Assembly (NCBI GenBank): GCA_934555895.1
Contig: CAKTFH010000004.1
Span: 39,878 to 103,877 of the forward strand
DNA: 64,000 nt
From: an uncultured Muribaculaceae bacterium
Lineage (GTDB): Bacteria > Bacteroidota > Bacteroidia > Bacteroidales > Muribaculaceae
Direction of reading: 5' to 3'
The translations under genes and the position numbers were made by a program. Positions within the stretch are counted from its first letter, which is position 1. Every line of letters begins with the position of its first letter. Shown here in pieces: positions 7,895 to 17,329 of the stretch. A model generated the notes under the pieces. It had not been told where the DNA came from and searched no databases. It saw only the letters and a program-made list of their open reading frames with translations.

Positions 7895-9586
7895 ATGCGT
7901 AAGATAATAGCAATACTCCTGATGGTGGCGGCATTCTGTGCCGCCATCCCTATGGAGGCCAAAAAAAAGAAAAGGTCGCGCAAACCGGCGCGCACCACAG
8001 CGCGGGCGCCGAAGCCTAAACCGGCGGCCGCGCCGCTTGTAAGCGACATACCGGTGATTCCCGAAACAAAACTGTCGCCCAAGCATGAGATGCGTGGCGC
8101 ATGGCTTGCCACGGTCTACGGCATCGACTGGCCCTCGAAGCAGGGTTCGACAGCGGCCATAGCCGATGTGCAGCGGCGGGAACTGGCAGGGATCCTCGAC
8201 ATTCTGCAGTCGGCCGGTATCAATGCAGTTATGCTTCAGGTTAGGCCTATGGCAGACGCCTTCTATCGCTCGTCGCTCGAGCCGTGGAGCCAGTATCTCA
8301 CGGGGGAGCGCGGGGGAGCGCCTGCCGACGGCTGGGACCCTCTGGCTTTCGCTGTGGAGGAGGCACACCTGCGCGGCATGGAGCTGCATGCCTGGGTAAA
8401 TCCTTTCCGGCTCTCTACAGGGGAGGCCCCTGCGGCCACACGTGCCGCAAACGGCAAAAGCACATTCGACCCTATGAAGAAAGGCTGGGTCATCACCTGG
8501 CGCAAACCGGCGCGTAAGGGCGAAAAGGCCTCTACCGTGAGCATTCTCGACCCCGGCAATCCCGAGGCACGCAAACATATAGTGGATGTGTGCCGCGAAA
8601 TCGTGACACAATACGATGTCGACGGCCTCGTTTTCGACGATTATTTTTATCCCGACCGTCTGCCGCTCGGATCAGGTTTCGATTTCAACGATTATAAACG
8701 CGATATCAAGCATATGCCTGAGGGCATGGAAGCTCCATCACAGGCTGAGTGGCGTCGCGGCAATGTGGCCCGCACCATAGCCGATGTGCACGCCATGCTT
8801 GCCAAGGAGCGGCCCTGGGTGCGTTTCGGCGTGGCGCCTGCGGGCGTGGCCGGCGGCAACGGAGAGTCGGCCTCGCGCTATGGACTGCGTGTGCCTGTGG
8901 GCAACGACTGGATGTACGACCGCATATTTTGCGACCCCCTGCGGTGGCTTTCCGACGGCACGGTCGACTATGTGTCGCCGCAACTTTACTGGCCATCCGG
9001 GCACGCCACCAACCCCTATGCGCCGCTGGCGGAGTGGTGGGGCGATGTGGCGGTGCGCTTCGGGCGCCACTGCTATCCGAGCCAGAGCGTGGGTGCGCTT
9101 CCGCAGTGTGAGGCGGCTCTTGCCGAGCAGGGTTTTCAGGTGGGCACCAACCGCCGTTGCTCCACCGGAGCTGATGCAGGCAGTGTGTTCTATTCCACGA
9201 TGCACCTTACCGGCAAGAAAATGAAGGGTATGGCCGACTATCTTGCGTCGGAATGCTACCGCAACCCGGCTCTTCTTCCGGCCATGACCTGGAAGGACGC
9301 TCCCAATCCCGGAACCATAGAGAGTGTGGAGCGGAAAGGAGATATCCTTGAATGGAAAACTATCCCGCAGATGCGCTATGTGGTGTATGCTGTGCCCGAT
9401 GAGGTGGACCTTCTCGATGCGCTCGCTTCCGAAGGCCGCAATTTTGCCCCGGAATATATCTTAGGTGTCACATATTCAGGTATGTTCGAGTTGCCGAAAG
9501 ACAAATTGAAAGACTATTGGTATGCTGTGGCACCCTACGATCGTTATGGCAACGAATGGGATGCCGCCGTGCTCTCAAACAAATGA
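7895..9586 (+). CDS. GHL10 (DUF187/PF02638) glycosyl hydrolase-like secreted protein
   Basis: A 563-residue exported protein with a signal peptide (about 1-21). A short basic Lys/Arg/Pro/Ala linker follows (22-46), encoded partly by a run of eight A near 7960. The GHL10 barrel starts at MRGAWLATVYGIDWPS (66-81) and includes the strand VDGLVFDDYFYP (about 241-252), whose acidic residues are candidates for catalysis. The last ~90 residues look like a fibronectin type III-like module. Members resemble YngK of Bacillus and are thought to act on a cell-envelope or dietary polysaccharide; the substrate is unknown. It sits between the macroglobulin gene and ribD, with a 9-base gap to ribD. Confidence 0.85.
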   Translation: MRKIIAILLMVAAFCAAIPMEAKKKKRSRKPARTTARAPKPKPAAAPLVSDIPVIPETKLSPKHEMRGAWLATVYGIDWPSKQGSTAAIADVQRRELAGILDILQSAGINAVMLQVRPMADAFYRSSLEPWSQYLTGERGGAPADGWDPLAFAVEEAHLRGMELHAWVNPFRLSTGEAPAATRAANGKSTFDPMKKGWVITWRKPARKGEKASTVSILDPGNPEARKHIVDVCREIVTQYDVDGLVFDDYFYPDRLPLGSGFDFNDYKRDIKHMPEGMEAPSQAEWRRGNVARTIADVHAMLAKERPWVRFGVAPAGVAGGNGESASRYGLRVPVGNDWMYDRIFCDPLRWLSDGTVDYVSPQLYWPSGHATNPYAPLAEWWGDVAVRFGRHCYPSQSVGALPQCEAALAEQGFQVGTNRRCSTGADAGSVFYSTMHLTGKKMKGMADYLASECYRNPALLPAMTWKDAPNPGTIESVERKGDILEWKTIPQMRYVVYAVPDEVDLLDALASEGRNFAPEYILGVTYSGMFELPKDKLKDYWYAVAPYDRYGNEWDAAVLSNK

Positions 9587-9595
9587 AAACCAAAC

Positions 9596-10723
9596 ATGCA
9601 TATGCATACTGATGAGAAATATATGCGCCGCGCTCTCGACCTCGCAGCCAACGGGCACGGAGGAGCATCGCCGAACCCTATGGTGGGAGCTGTTATTGTA
9701 ACTGCTGACGGCCGTGTTATAGGCGAGGGGTGGCACCGTCTGAGAGGCGAAGGTCACGCAGAGGTCAATGCCGTGGCGTCGGTGCCGGATGCCGACCGCG
9801 GGCTGCTCAGCGAGAGCACCATGTATGTGACCCTCGAGCCTTGTTCGCATTACGGCAAAACGCCTCCATGTGCCGAACTGATAGTCCGCACGGGTATACC
9901 GCGTGTGGTGGTGGCTACGGTCGACCCAAACCCTCGTGTGGCCGGACGAGGCATAGCCATCCTCCGTGAGGCCGGGGTAGAGGTGGAAGTGGGGATGCTC
10001 TGTCATGAGGCGCGCGAACTCAACCGCAGGTTCTTCACATCGCAGATACTCCGGCGCCCTTGGATAACACTGAAATGGGCATGCTCGGCCGACGGATTCA
10101 TGGACTGCGAGCGTTCGCCTGCTCATCCTGAGCCGTACCGTTTTTCCACTCCGGTCACTTCGCTTATAACCATGAAGCTGCGCTCGCATCATGATGCGGT
10201 GCTCACTACTGCAAATACGGCGCTTGCCGACAACTGTAGGCTTACGGTTAGGGAATGGTATGGCCGTCAGCCTTTACGCTTGCTCATCGACAACAGCGGC
10301 AGGGTTCCCGCCTCATCGCTGCTGTTTCAGCCGGTGACAGATGCCGAAGGCACTCTTTCTGCCGACAGCCGGGCCGAGGCAGATGTTCGCGGTCTTGCGC
10401 CTGCAGTGAGACTGCCGATACCCGAAGACGGTTCGTTAGAGACACTTTTTTCTGAACTGTATACTCGTGAGGGCATATCGTCGGTGCTTGTGGAGGCCGG
10501 TCCCACATTTCTTGGGCGCCTTATTAAACTTGGATTGTGGGATGCTGCCCGAGTAGAACTTGCCCCTGTGCGCTTAGGCGAATGTGGCAGAGCCAAGGCA
10601 CCTGCAATTTCTTATAATCTGCTTGTAAGCGACACTGAGGTGGGTCCGAACCGCCTTATGTGGTTCCTTAAACCTGCAGATTGGGTGAGTTCCGGTGCCC
10701 TAAATGGGTGTGAAAAGAATTGA
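9596..10723 (+). CDS. ribD: Bifunctional riboflavin biosynthesis deaminase/reductase RibD
   Basis: A 375-residue two-domain enzyme carrying out steps two and three of riboflavin synthesis: deamination of the pyrimidine from GTP ring opening, then NADPH-dependent reduction of its ribosyl chain. The N-terminal zinc cytidine-deaminase-like domain shows HAEVNAV at 54-60 and PCSHYGKTPPC at 82-92, giving His, the proton-shuttling Glu and two Cys ligands. The C-terminal RibD_C reductase domain starts near ITLKWACSADGFMD (about 157). Two in-frame ATGs (9596 and 9602) are possible starts. No other rib gene is nearby and no FMN riboswitch is seen. It is probably translated from the transcript of the preceding gene. 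Confidence 0.95.
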   Translation: MHMHTDEKYMRRALDLAANGHGGASPNPMVGAVIVTADGRVIGEGWHRLRGEGHAEVNAVASVPDADRGLLSESTMYVTLEPCSHYGKTPPCAELIVRTGIPRVVVATVDPNPRVAGRGIAILREAGVEVEVGMLCHEARELNRRFFTSQILRRPWITLKWACSADGFMDCERSPAHPEPYRFSTPVTSLITMKLRSHHDAVLTTANTALADNCRLTVREWYGRQPLRLLIDNSGRVPASSLLFQPVTDAEGTLSADSRAEADVRGLAPAVRLPIPEDGSLETLFSELYTREGISSVLVEAGPTFLGRLIKLGLWDAARVELAPVRLGECGRAKAPAISYNLLVSDTEVGPNRLMWFLKPADWVSSGALNGCEKN

Positions 10724-10822
10724 AAAATTATTTAAATTCATCGCTCCGATTGCGCCTTTTATTGGGAAATTATAATTTTGTTGCCGCTAAGAGGGAAGTG
10801 TTGTGCCAATTTTCGCCTTTGT

Positions 10823-10856
10823 TTTGGCGGAAGTCGGCAAAATCTTTTTAACTTTG
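10823..10856 (+). promoter_or_regulatory. Promoter of the DUF6242-DUF6089-uppS-bamA block
   Basis: TTTG at 10823-10826 and TAACTTTG at 10849-10856 are separated by 22 bases, slightly longer than the usual 19-21. The predicted start is near 10863. The leader of about 95 bases contains a GC-rich hairpin, CACAC pairing with GTGTG around 10880-10900. Confidence 0.65.
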
Positions 10857-10958
10857 CAAGTTGAAAACATGCGGCGCATGCACACCGCAAGTGTGTGCGC
10901 AGTGACAACTTTTTGTAATTCAGATATTAAGCCTAACAATTAAGGCGCCGGAGTCTTT

Positions 10959-12467
10959 ATGACCAAAACAAGACATATAATATTCGCAATGGGTGCGGCC
11001 ATGCTGTGCTCCATGTCGGCATGCAATTCCGACTCTGACTCAGATTTTGAGGTACAGGGGCTTGGAGGGGTGGCTGTGACCGCTTTCTCGCTGCAGAGCA
11101 ATGGCAATGTGCTTCACAATCTCGATTCGGTTTTTTTCTCGATCGACCTTGTAAATGCTGAGATTTTCAATGCCGATTCACTGCCGTGCGACACCAAGAT
11201 AAACGCTCTTAAGCTAAGCATCAGTTCAGACCCCGCTTCGGAGATGACACTGTCGTATGCTGTTGAAGACGGCAGCTACGAACAGGCTAATTATCTTAAC
11301 GACAATAATGTGGAGGTGAATTTTGCCTATGGCCCAGTGAAACTTCACATGGTGTCGCAAGACGGCGTCACTTCGCGCGACTATACCATCAGGGTAAATG
11401 TGCACAAAATGAGTCCCGACTCACTCTACTGGGCATCGTCGGCCCGGACCGATCTCCCCACCTCGCTGAGCACTCCCGAAAGTCAGCGTGCCGTGCGCAT
11501 GGCCGACAAAGCCTACTGCCTGACATCGTCGACCGACGGCTATTCGATGGCAGTGAGCGACAATCCATATGGCAACAAGTGGACCGTGTCTGCTCCTTCT
11601 TTCCCTGAGAATGTGGATGTACGCTCCATGACAGCCACTTCAACCTCCCTGTATATCCTTACTGTATCGGGCTCGCTTCTCAAATCGGCCGACGGTATGA
11701 CATGGACCGATACCGGAGAGAAATGGCGTTCCATTACAGCCCCTTACGAAGACCGTCTGCTTGGCGTGAAGATATCGGACGGCCGCTATTTCCATGCAGA
11801 ATATCCTGCTGGCAACACCATATTGTCTGAAGTAGAGGACGGATTCCCTCTGAGCGGAAATGCAGGGGCTGTTATGCTCGACTCCAAATGGTCGGCCGCT
11901 AAGCAGGTAATCACAGTGGGCGGCCGCGACAAAGACGGCAACCTTCTGAGCGGAACATGGGGCTACGACGGCACATCGTGGGCCTGCCTCAGCGACCGCC
12001 TTCCTGCCGGTGAGGGTTATGCTGTAGCACCCTATACAGTTTGTAAGACCGATACGGTGACATGGCGTGTCACTGAAAGCGATGTGATACTTGCCATAGG
12101 CGGCCGTAAGGCCACTGGCGTGAAACCTGATGTTTACATCTCACGCGACTATGGCATCAACTGGACCAAAGCCTACGACGAGCTTCTCTTGCCACAATAT
12201 ATCCCCGGCATGTACAATGCCGACCTGCTGGTGTTCGATACCACGCTTCCGCTTCCGGTAGCTCCCGGCCATTCGAAAGGATGGATGGAGATGCCTGTGA
12301 AGACTCCTCTCGCACTTGGTGCGCCTATGTCGCGCGGAGCGGTGCTTCCTGAAAAATGGGATTGCCCCTTCCTCTATCTCATAGGCGGACATACTGCAGG
12401 CGGCTCTCTCGAACCGTATATCTGGCGCGGAGCCGTGAACCATTTCCTCTTCCGACCCATTTTCTAA
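10959..12467 (+). CDS. DUF6242 domain lipoprotein
   Basis: A 502-residue lipoprotein. The N-terminus has a signal peptide with the lipobox MSAC, so Cys22 would be lipidated. An Asp/Ser-rich linker (NSDSDSDFE) follows. The first ~150 residues match the DUF6242 N-terminal beta-sandwich (LHNLDSVFFSIDLVNAEIFN). The rest has Kelch/propeller-like repeats (for example SPDSLYWASS and ILAIGGRK). The function is not known. It precedes a DUF6089 barrel and uppS/bamA, so a role at the outer membrane is plausible, and it may be surface exposed. Confidence 0.82.
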   Translation: MTKTRHIIFAMGAAMLCSMSACNSDSDSDFEVQGLGGVAVTAFSLQSNGNVLHNLDSVFFSIDLVNAEIFNADSLPCDTKINALKLSISSDPASEMTLSYAVEDGSYEQANYLNDNNVEVNFAYGPVKLHMVSQDGVTSRDYTIRVNVHKMSPDSLYWASSARTDLPTSLSTPESQRAVRMADKAYCLTSSTDGYSMAVSDNPYGNKWTVSAPSFPENVDVRSMTATSTSLYILTVSGSLLKSADGMTWTDTGEKWRSITAPYEDRLLGVKISDGRYFHAEYPAGNTILSEVEDGFPLSGNAGAVMLDSKWSAAKQVITVGGRDKDGNLLSGTWGYDGTSWACLSDRLPAGEGYAVAPYTVCKTDTVTWRVTESDVILAIGGRKATGVKPDVYISRDYGINWTKAYDELLLPQYIPGMYNADLLVFDTTLPLPVAPGHSKGWMEMPVKTPLALGAPMSRGAVLPEKWDCPFLYLIGGHTAGGSLEPYIWRGAVNHFLFRPIF

Positions 12468-12513
12468 CATAAAGGATTCCTCTCTCAGCCCAGTCTCGGA
12501 TCTCTATAACCTG

Positions 12514-13194
12514 ATGAAACATCTTCTCCTCACACTCATCGCCCTTATGATGGCGCTCGCAGCACCAAAGCTGCAGGCGCAGGAGGAGACATACAAGTTC
12601 GATGCCGGCGCACAGGTAGGTGTGTCGGGGTATATCGGCGACGCTTCGTCGAGTATCTTCAGCCATCCCGGCGTCGCTGGAGGCGTGTCATTCCGTTATC
12701 TGCCTGATGCCCGCTGGGCAGTGAGAGCGCTTTTCAATGTGCTAAGCCTCAGTGGCGACACTTCCGATATGGATGATGTGTTGCCCGGATTCGCGCAATA
12801 TTCGTTCAAGTCGACTGCATACGACCTCGGTGGCCGTGTGGAGTTCAACTTTTTCAGCTACGGAATAGGGGAGACCTATAAAAAGCTCCGTCGATGGAGC
12901 CCATACCTTACGGTGGGATTCGGCATGACGCTGGCTACTTGTGGCGGGGAAAACGCTTTCGGGGTGAACATACCCATGGGGGCAGGTATAAAATATAAAA
13001 TCAAGGAGCGTCTCAACCTGGGACTGGAGTTCACAATGACGAAAGTGTTCTCCGACCACGTGGACGGTGCCCTCGCGGACCTGCAACAGATCAGGAGCTC
13101 TTTCATTAAGAACACCGACTGGTACAGCAATATCTCTCTATCATTGACTTATGAATTCGGCAAGCGGTGCTCCACTTGCCATTATGTAGACTGA
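12514..13194 (+). CDS. DUF6089 family outer-membrane beta-barrel protein
   Basis: A 226-residue exported barrel-type protein with a signal peptide (about 1-22, ending LQAQEE). It has alternating hydrophobic strands and a typical barrel segment YDLGGRVEFNFFSYG. The family is common in Bacteroidales directly upstream of uppS and bamA, which is also the arrangement here. The sequence ends in a Cys-containing tail (RCSTCHYVD) instead of an aromatic C-terminus. The function is unknown; a part in outer-membrane biogenesis is inferred from position. Confidence 0.8.
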   Translation: MKHLLLTLIALMMALAAPKLQAQEETYKFDAGAQVGVSGYIGDASSSIFSHPGVAGGVSFRYLPDARWAVRALFNVLSLSGDTSDMDDVLPGFAQYSFKSTAYDLGGRVEFNFFSYGIGETYKKLRRWSPYLTVGFGMTLATCGGENAFGVNIPMGAGIKYKIKERLNLGLEFTMTKVFSDHVDGALADLQQIRSSFIKNTDWYSNISLSLTYEFGKRCSTCHYVD

Positions 13195-13199
13195 ATACG

Positions 13200-13946
13200 A
13201 TGAATCACCTTGACTCCGAACATACAGCTCATGTGCCTGCTCATGTGGCCATCATAATGGACGGCAACGGCCGTTGGGCACAGGCCCGGGGGCTCGACCG
13301 CTCCGAAGGCCATGTGGAGGGGGTGAACACTGTGCGTAAAATCACTGAGGCAGCCTCTGAGGCGGGTGTGAAATACCTCACCCTCTATACTTTCTCCACC
13401 GAAAACTGGAACCGCCCTCAGGAGGAAGTCGACGCCCTGATGCACCTCATCGGCATCGCCATAGAGCGCGAAACTCCCGACCTGATCAAAAATAATGTGC
13501 GTCTCAGCATGATAGGCGATGTGGAGCGTATGCCCGACGAAGCTCTCGAGCGTTTGCGCGGCTGCATTGCAAGCACCGCCCACTGCACGGGGCTCAATCT
13601 TGTATTGGCCCTGAGCTACTCGGCTCGATGGGAAATCACCGATGCCGCCCGCCGCATGGCCGCCGATGCCGCCGCAGGGCGTATCAACCCCGAAGATATC
13701 GACGAAAGCACCGTGGCAAGTTATCTTACCACAGCCGACATGCCCGACCCCGACCTGCTTATCCGTACCGGGGGCGACATGCGCGTGAGCAACTTCCTGC
13801 TGTGGCAGATAGCCTACTCCGAGTTGTATGTGACTCCGGTCTACTGGCCCGACTTCACCAAGGAGGCATTCCGCCAGGCGCTGAGTCAGTTCGGCTCAAG
13901 GGAAAGGCGTTTCGGCCTCACGGGCGAACAGGTGAGAGGTTCCTGA
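13200..13946 (+). CDS. uppS: Isoprenyl transferase (undecaprenyl diphosphate synthase)
   Basis: A 248-residue cis-prenyltransferase that condenses isopentenyl diphosphate onto farnesyl diphosphate to make the C55 lipid carrier for peptidoglycan and surface glycans. The active-site loop IIMDGNGRWA is at 18-27, with Asp21 binding the diphosphate through Mg2+. The second signature, LIRTGGDMRVSNFLLWQ, lies near the C-terminus. The ATG at 13200 was chosen because it lies five bases after the preceding stop and gives the normal N-terminus; the frame opens further upstream only inside the DUF6089 gene. It is co-transcribed with bamA, which starts 57 bases downstream. Confidence 0.96.
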   Translation: MNHLDSEHTAHVPAHVAIIMDGNGRWAQARGLDRSEGHVEGVNTVRKITEAASEAGVKYLTLYTFSTENWNRPQEEVDALMHLIGIAIERETPDLIKNNVRLSMIGDVERMPDEALERLRGCIASTAHCTGLNLVLALSYSARWEITDAARRMAADAAAGRINPEDIDESTVASYLTTADMPDPDLLIRTGGDMRVSNFLLWQIAYSELYVTPVYWPDFTKEAFRQALSQFGSRERRFGLTGEQVRGS

Positions 13947-14003
13947 CAGAGCTTGCGCCCCTCTCTTCCCCTAATTAACTTAGAATCACGTTTTCATCAC
14001 GTT

Positions 14004-16628
14004 ATGCGATATAGACTGCTTACAGCATTTTTCTCTCTGATTTTGACAGTGGTTGCGCTCCCTGCTCAGGAGCACACCGACACCATATACAACCCGCCTG
14101 TGGTGTACTCGGGCATGCCGTCGCGCTATGAAATAGCCGACATCAAGGTGACCGGTACCGACAACTACGAGGATTACATCATCATCGGTTACTCCGGCCT
14201 CAAGAAAGGCGAGGAGATAGAGGTGCCGGGCGATGAAATCACCACAGCCGTGAAGCGCCTCATGCGTCAGGGCCTTTTCGCCCAGGCCCAGGTGCTCGTC
14301 GACAAGATTGCCGGCAACAAGGTGTGGCTCACAATCAACGTGCGCAACCAGCCCCGAATCTCTGAAGTGCGCTACACTGGCATGAAGAAGAGCGAACGAG
14401 AGGATATCCAGAAGCGCCTCCAGCTCATGAAGGGCAACCAGATTACCCAGAATATCGTGAACCGCGCCAAGGCTATTATAAAGCAGTATTATTCAGAGAA
14501 GGGCTACGGCAAGGCTGATGTGAAAATCAATCTCGAGGAGGACCTCTCCAACAAGAACGAGATGATTGTGAACATTAATGTGGATAAGCACGGCAAGGTG
14601 AAGGTGCACCGCATCTACATCGATGGCAACGAGGTGCTCAGCGACGGCAAGCTAAAACGTGTCATAAAGAAGACCAACGAGGGGAGCAATATCTGGAAGA
14701 TATTCAGCCAGAAGAAATTCGTGGAGCAGGATTACCACGATGACCTCAACCGCATCATCCAGAAATACAACGAGCTCGGCTATCGCGACGCCAAGATATT
14801 GAGCGACAGCGTGGTCCCCGTTGAGAACAACAAGGTGGACATCTACATCACCCTCGAGGAGGGTAAGAAATACTACATCAACGACATCACGTGGGTGGGC
14901 AACACCATCTACAATACCGACCAGCTCAACTATCTGCTCGGCATGAAGCCCGGTGATGTGTACAACCAGAAGGAGCTCGACAAGCGCCTCAACACCGACG
15001 AGGACGCCGTGTCGTCGGCCTACATGGACCGCGGCTACCTGTTCTATCAGCTCGTACCCATCGAGAAAAATGTGCGCGGCGACTCCATCGACTTGGAGCT
15101 GCGCATGTTCGAGGGTCCGCAGGCTCGTGTCAACAAGGTGGTAATCAACGGCAACGACCGCCTTTATGAGAAGGTAGTGCGTCGTGAGCTCCGTGTGAAA
15201 CCCGGCGAGCTCTTCAGTAAGAGCGACCTTATACGCTCGGCACGTGAAATCGCCCAGACAGGCCACTTCGACCCCGAGACCATGGACCCCCGTGTGGAAC
15301 CCAACGAGGAGAACGGCACCGTGGATGTGATATTCAACCTCGAGTCGAAAGCCAACGACCAGATCGAGTTCTCGCTTGGCTGGGGCCAGACCGGTATTAT
15401 CGGCAAAGTGGCGCTGAAGTTCACCAACTTCTCGATGAAGAATCTCTTTAACCCGAGTTCGTTCAAGGGACTTATCCCGCAGGGCGAGGGGCAGACCTTC
15501 ACCATTTCGGCCCAGACCAACGCCCGCTACTATCAGATGTATTCGGTCTCGTTCCTCGACCCGTGGTTCGGCGGCAAGCGACCCAACTCGCTGCAGGTGT
15601 CGGCCTACTACAGCCGTCAGACAGGTGTGAACTCGTCGTACTACAACAGCAACTGGTCTAACCCCTATCTCTACGGCGGTTACGGCTATGGATACGGTTA
15701 CGGCTCGAACTACTACAACGACTACTATACCAACTCGATACAGAACGCCTACGACCCCAACAAGGTGCTCCAGATGGCCGGTATCACCGTTGGATTCGGC
15801 AAGCGCCTCAACTGGCCCGACGACTACTTCACCTTCACCACCGAGCTGACCTACAACTGGTATTACCTCAAGAACTGGGAATACCTCTACTATATGAACA
15901 ACGGTACATCGAACGCCCTCGTGCTCGGCCTCACGCTGCAGCGCAACTCGCTCGACAACCCGCTCTACACTCGCCGTGGCTCAATGTTCTCGCTGTCGCT
16001 GCAGCTCACTCCTCCCGCCTCGCTATTCGGCAAGAAGAACTGGGAGAAGCTCTACAACGAGAACTCCGTGGCTTCGAAAAAGGAGCTTTACCGCTGGATA
16101 GAGTACTGGAAGCTCAAGTTCCGCTCGCGCACTTACACCCCGCTCACCGATCCCGACGGCAAATGGACCCTCGTGCTCATGACACGCGCCGACATCGGTT
16201 TGTTGGGCAGCTATAACAAGTGGCTTAAATCGCCGTTCGAGACATTCTATGTGGGTGGCGACGGCATGAGCGGCTCCTACACATACGCCACCGAGACCAT
16301 CGCCCTCCGTGGTTATGAAAACGGTGCCCTCACCCCGTGGGGCCGTGAAGGCTACGCCTACACCCGCTTCGGCGTAGAGCTCCACTTCCCGTTCCTGTTG
16401 CAGCCCACCACCACTATCTACGGCCTGGCATTCATCGAAGGCGGCAACGCATGGACTTCGGTGAAGAACTTCTCGCCGTTCAACCTCAAGCGCAGTGCCG
16501 GCGCCGGTGTGCGCATCTTCCTGCCTATGGTGGGTCTGATGGGTATCGACTGGGCCTACGGCTTCGACACCGTCTTCGGTCAGAAGGGCGGCTCGCACTT
16601 CCACTTCATCCTCGGCCAGGAGTTCTGA
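14004..16628 (+). CDS. bamA: Outer membrane protein assembly factor BamA
   Basis: An 874-residue Omp85 protein that inserts beta-barrel proteins into the outer membrane. It has a signal peptide (about 1-21), then tandem POTRA domains up to about residue 430 (the first begins near YEIADIKVTGTD), then a 16-strand barrel ending in Phe (FILGQEF). The ATG at 14004 gives a clean signal peptide; an upstream TTG in frame was not used. A Tyr/Gly-rich stretch (YGGYGYGYGYGSNYYNDYY, about 557-575) interrupts the barrel and is probably an extracellular loop. The two OmpH/Skp genes follow, so the block combines the assembly machine with its periplasmic chaperones. Confidence 0.96.
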   Translation: MRYRLLTAFFSLILTVVALPAQEHTDTIYNPPVVYSGMPSRYEIADIKVTGTDNYEDYIIIGYSGLKKGEEIEVPGDEITTAVKRLMRQGLFAQAQVLVDKIAGNKVWLTINVRNQPRISEVRYTGMKKSEREDIQKRLQLMKGNQITQNIVNRAKAIIKQYYSEKGYGKADVKINLEEDLSNKNEMIVNINVDKHGKVKVHRIYIDGNEVLSDGKLKRVIKKTNEGSNIWKIFSQKKFVEQDYHDDLNRIIQKYNELGYRDAKILSDSVVPVENNKVDIYITLEEGKKYYINDITWVGNTIYNTDQLNYLLGMKPGDVYNQKELDKRLNTDEDAVSSAYMDRGYLFYQLVPIEKNVRGDSIDLELRMFEGPQARVNKVVINGNDRLYEKVVRRELRVKPGELFSKSDLIRSAREIAQTGHFDPETMDPRVEPNEENGTVDVIFNLESKANDQIEFSLGWGQTGIIGKVALKFTNFSMKNLFNPSSFKGLIPQGEGQTFTISAQTNARYYQMYSVSFLDPWFGGKRPNSLQVSAYYSRQTGVNSSYYNSNWSNPYLYGGYGYGYGYGSNYYNDYYTNSIQNAYDPNKVLQMAGITVGFGKRLNWPDDYFTFTTELTYNWYYLKNWEYLYYMNNGTSNALVLGLTLQRNSLDNPLYTRRGSMFSLSLQLTPPASLFGKKNWEKLYNENSVASKKELYRWIEYWKLKFRSRTYTPLTDPDGKWTLVLMTRADIGLLGSYNKWLKSPFETFYVGGDGMSGSYTYATETIALRGYENGALTPWGREGYAYTRFGVELHFPFLLQPTTTIYGLAFIEGGNAWTSVKNFSPFNLKRSAGAGVRIFLPMVGLMGIDWAYGFDTVFGQKGGSHFHFILGQEF

Positions 16629-16737
16629 CATTCCGCGGAGGCGGATGTCGGGGGCTCAGCGTTTCTTAAACCTTTTGGCCGCCAAAGCGTCTATATATTA
16701 TAGACAATTGATTTACAACTAAACAAACCTGATAATC

Positions 16738-17253
16738 ATGAAAAAGATAATAATCAGTCTTCTGGTTTTCGTGGGCGCGGCATGCGCGGTTTCCGCTCAG
16801 AAGTTCGCCCTGGTGGATATGGAATATATCCTTAAGAACGTGCCCGCCTACGAGATGGCCAACGAGCAGCTCAACCAGCTCTCGCAGCGTTGGCAGAAAG
16901 AGGTTGAGGCCGTCAGCACCGAGGCCGATACCATGTACAAGCAGTATCTCAGCGACAAGGTCTTCCTCACCGAGGAGCAGGTGAAGAAGCGTGAGAGCGA
17001 GATAGTGGCCAAGGAGCAGGAGGCTACCGAGCTCCGCTATAAATATTTCGGCCCGGAGGGCGAGCTCTATAAGAAGCGCCAGACACTGATGAAGCCTATT
17101 CAGGACGATGTGTACAATGCCGTAAAGAAGCTCTCGGAGGAGCGCGGTTATCAGGCCATTTTCGACCGTGCCTCGTCGGCCAACATCATCTATGCCTCGC
17201 CGCGTATCGATGTGAGCAACGAAGTGCTCGCCAAGCTCGGCTACAGCAACTGA
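16738..17253 (+). CDS. OmpH/Skp family periplasmic chaperone (first copy)
   Basis: A 171-residue exported protein with a signal peptide (about 1-20, ending VSAQ) and the Skp start KFALVDMEYILKNVPAYEMA. A long charged coiled coil (about 45-135) forms the tentacle of the trimeric chaperone that carries unfolded outer-membrane proteins to BamA. The length is normal. It is 109 bases after bamA and 76 bases before a second copy. Confidence 0.9.
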   Translation: MKKIIISLLVFVGAACAVSAQKFALVDMEYILKNVPAYEMANEQLNQLSQRWQKEVEAVSTEADTMYKQYLSDKVFLTEEQVKKRESEIVAKEQEATELRYKYFGPEGELYKKRQTLMKPIQDDVYNAVKKLSEERGYQAIFDRASSANIIYASPRIDVSNEVLAKLGYSN

Positions 17254-17329
17254 TATCTCGGCGCATACTGAATATAACCTTAAATAAACCGACAAATATT
17301 TAAATTTCAAAAAACATAACGACAAAGCA

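Noticed and set aside
7955..7975. Phase-variable poly-A tract in the GHL10 gene
   Set aside because: Eight A in a Lys-rich linker codes normally and there is no sign of frame variation in a single sequence.
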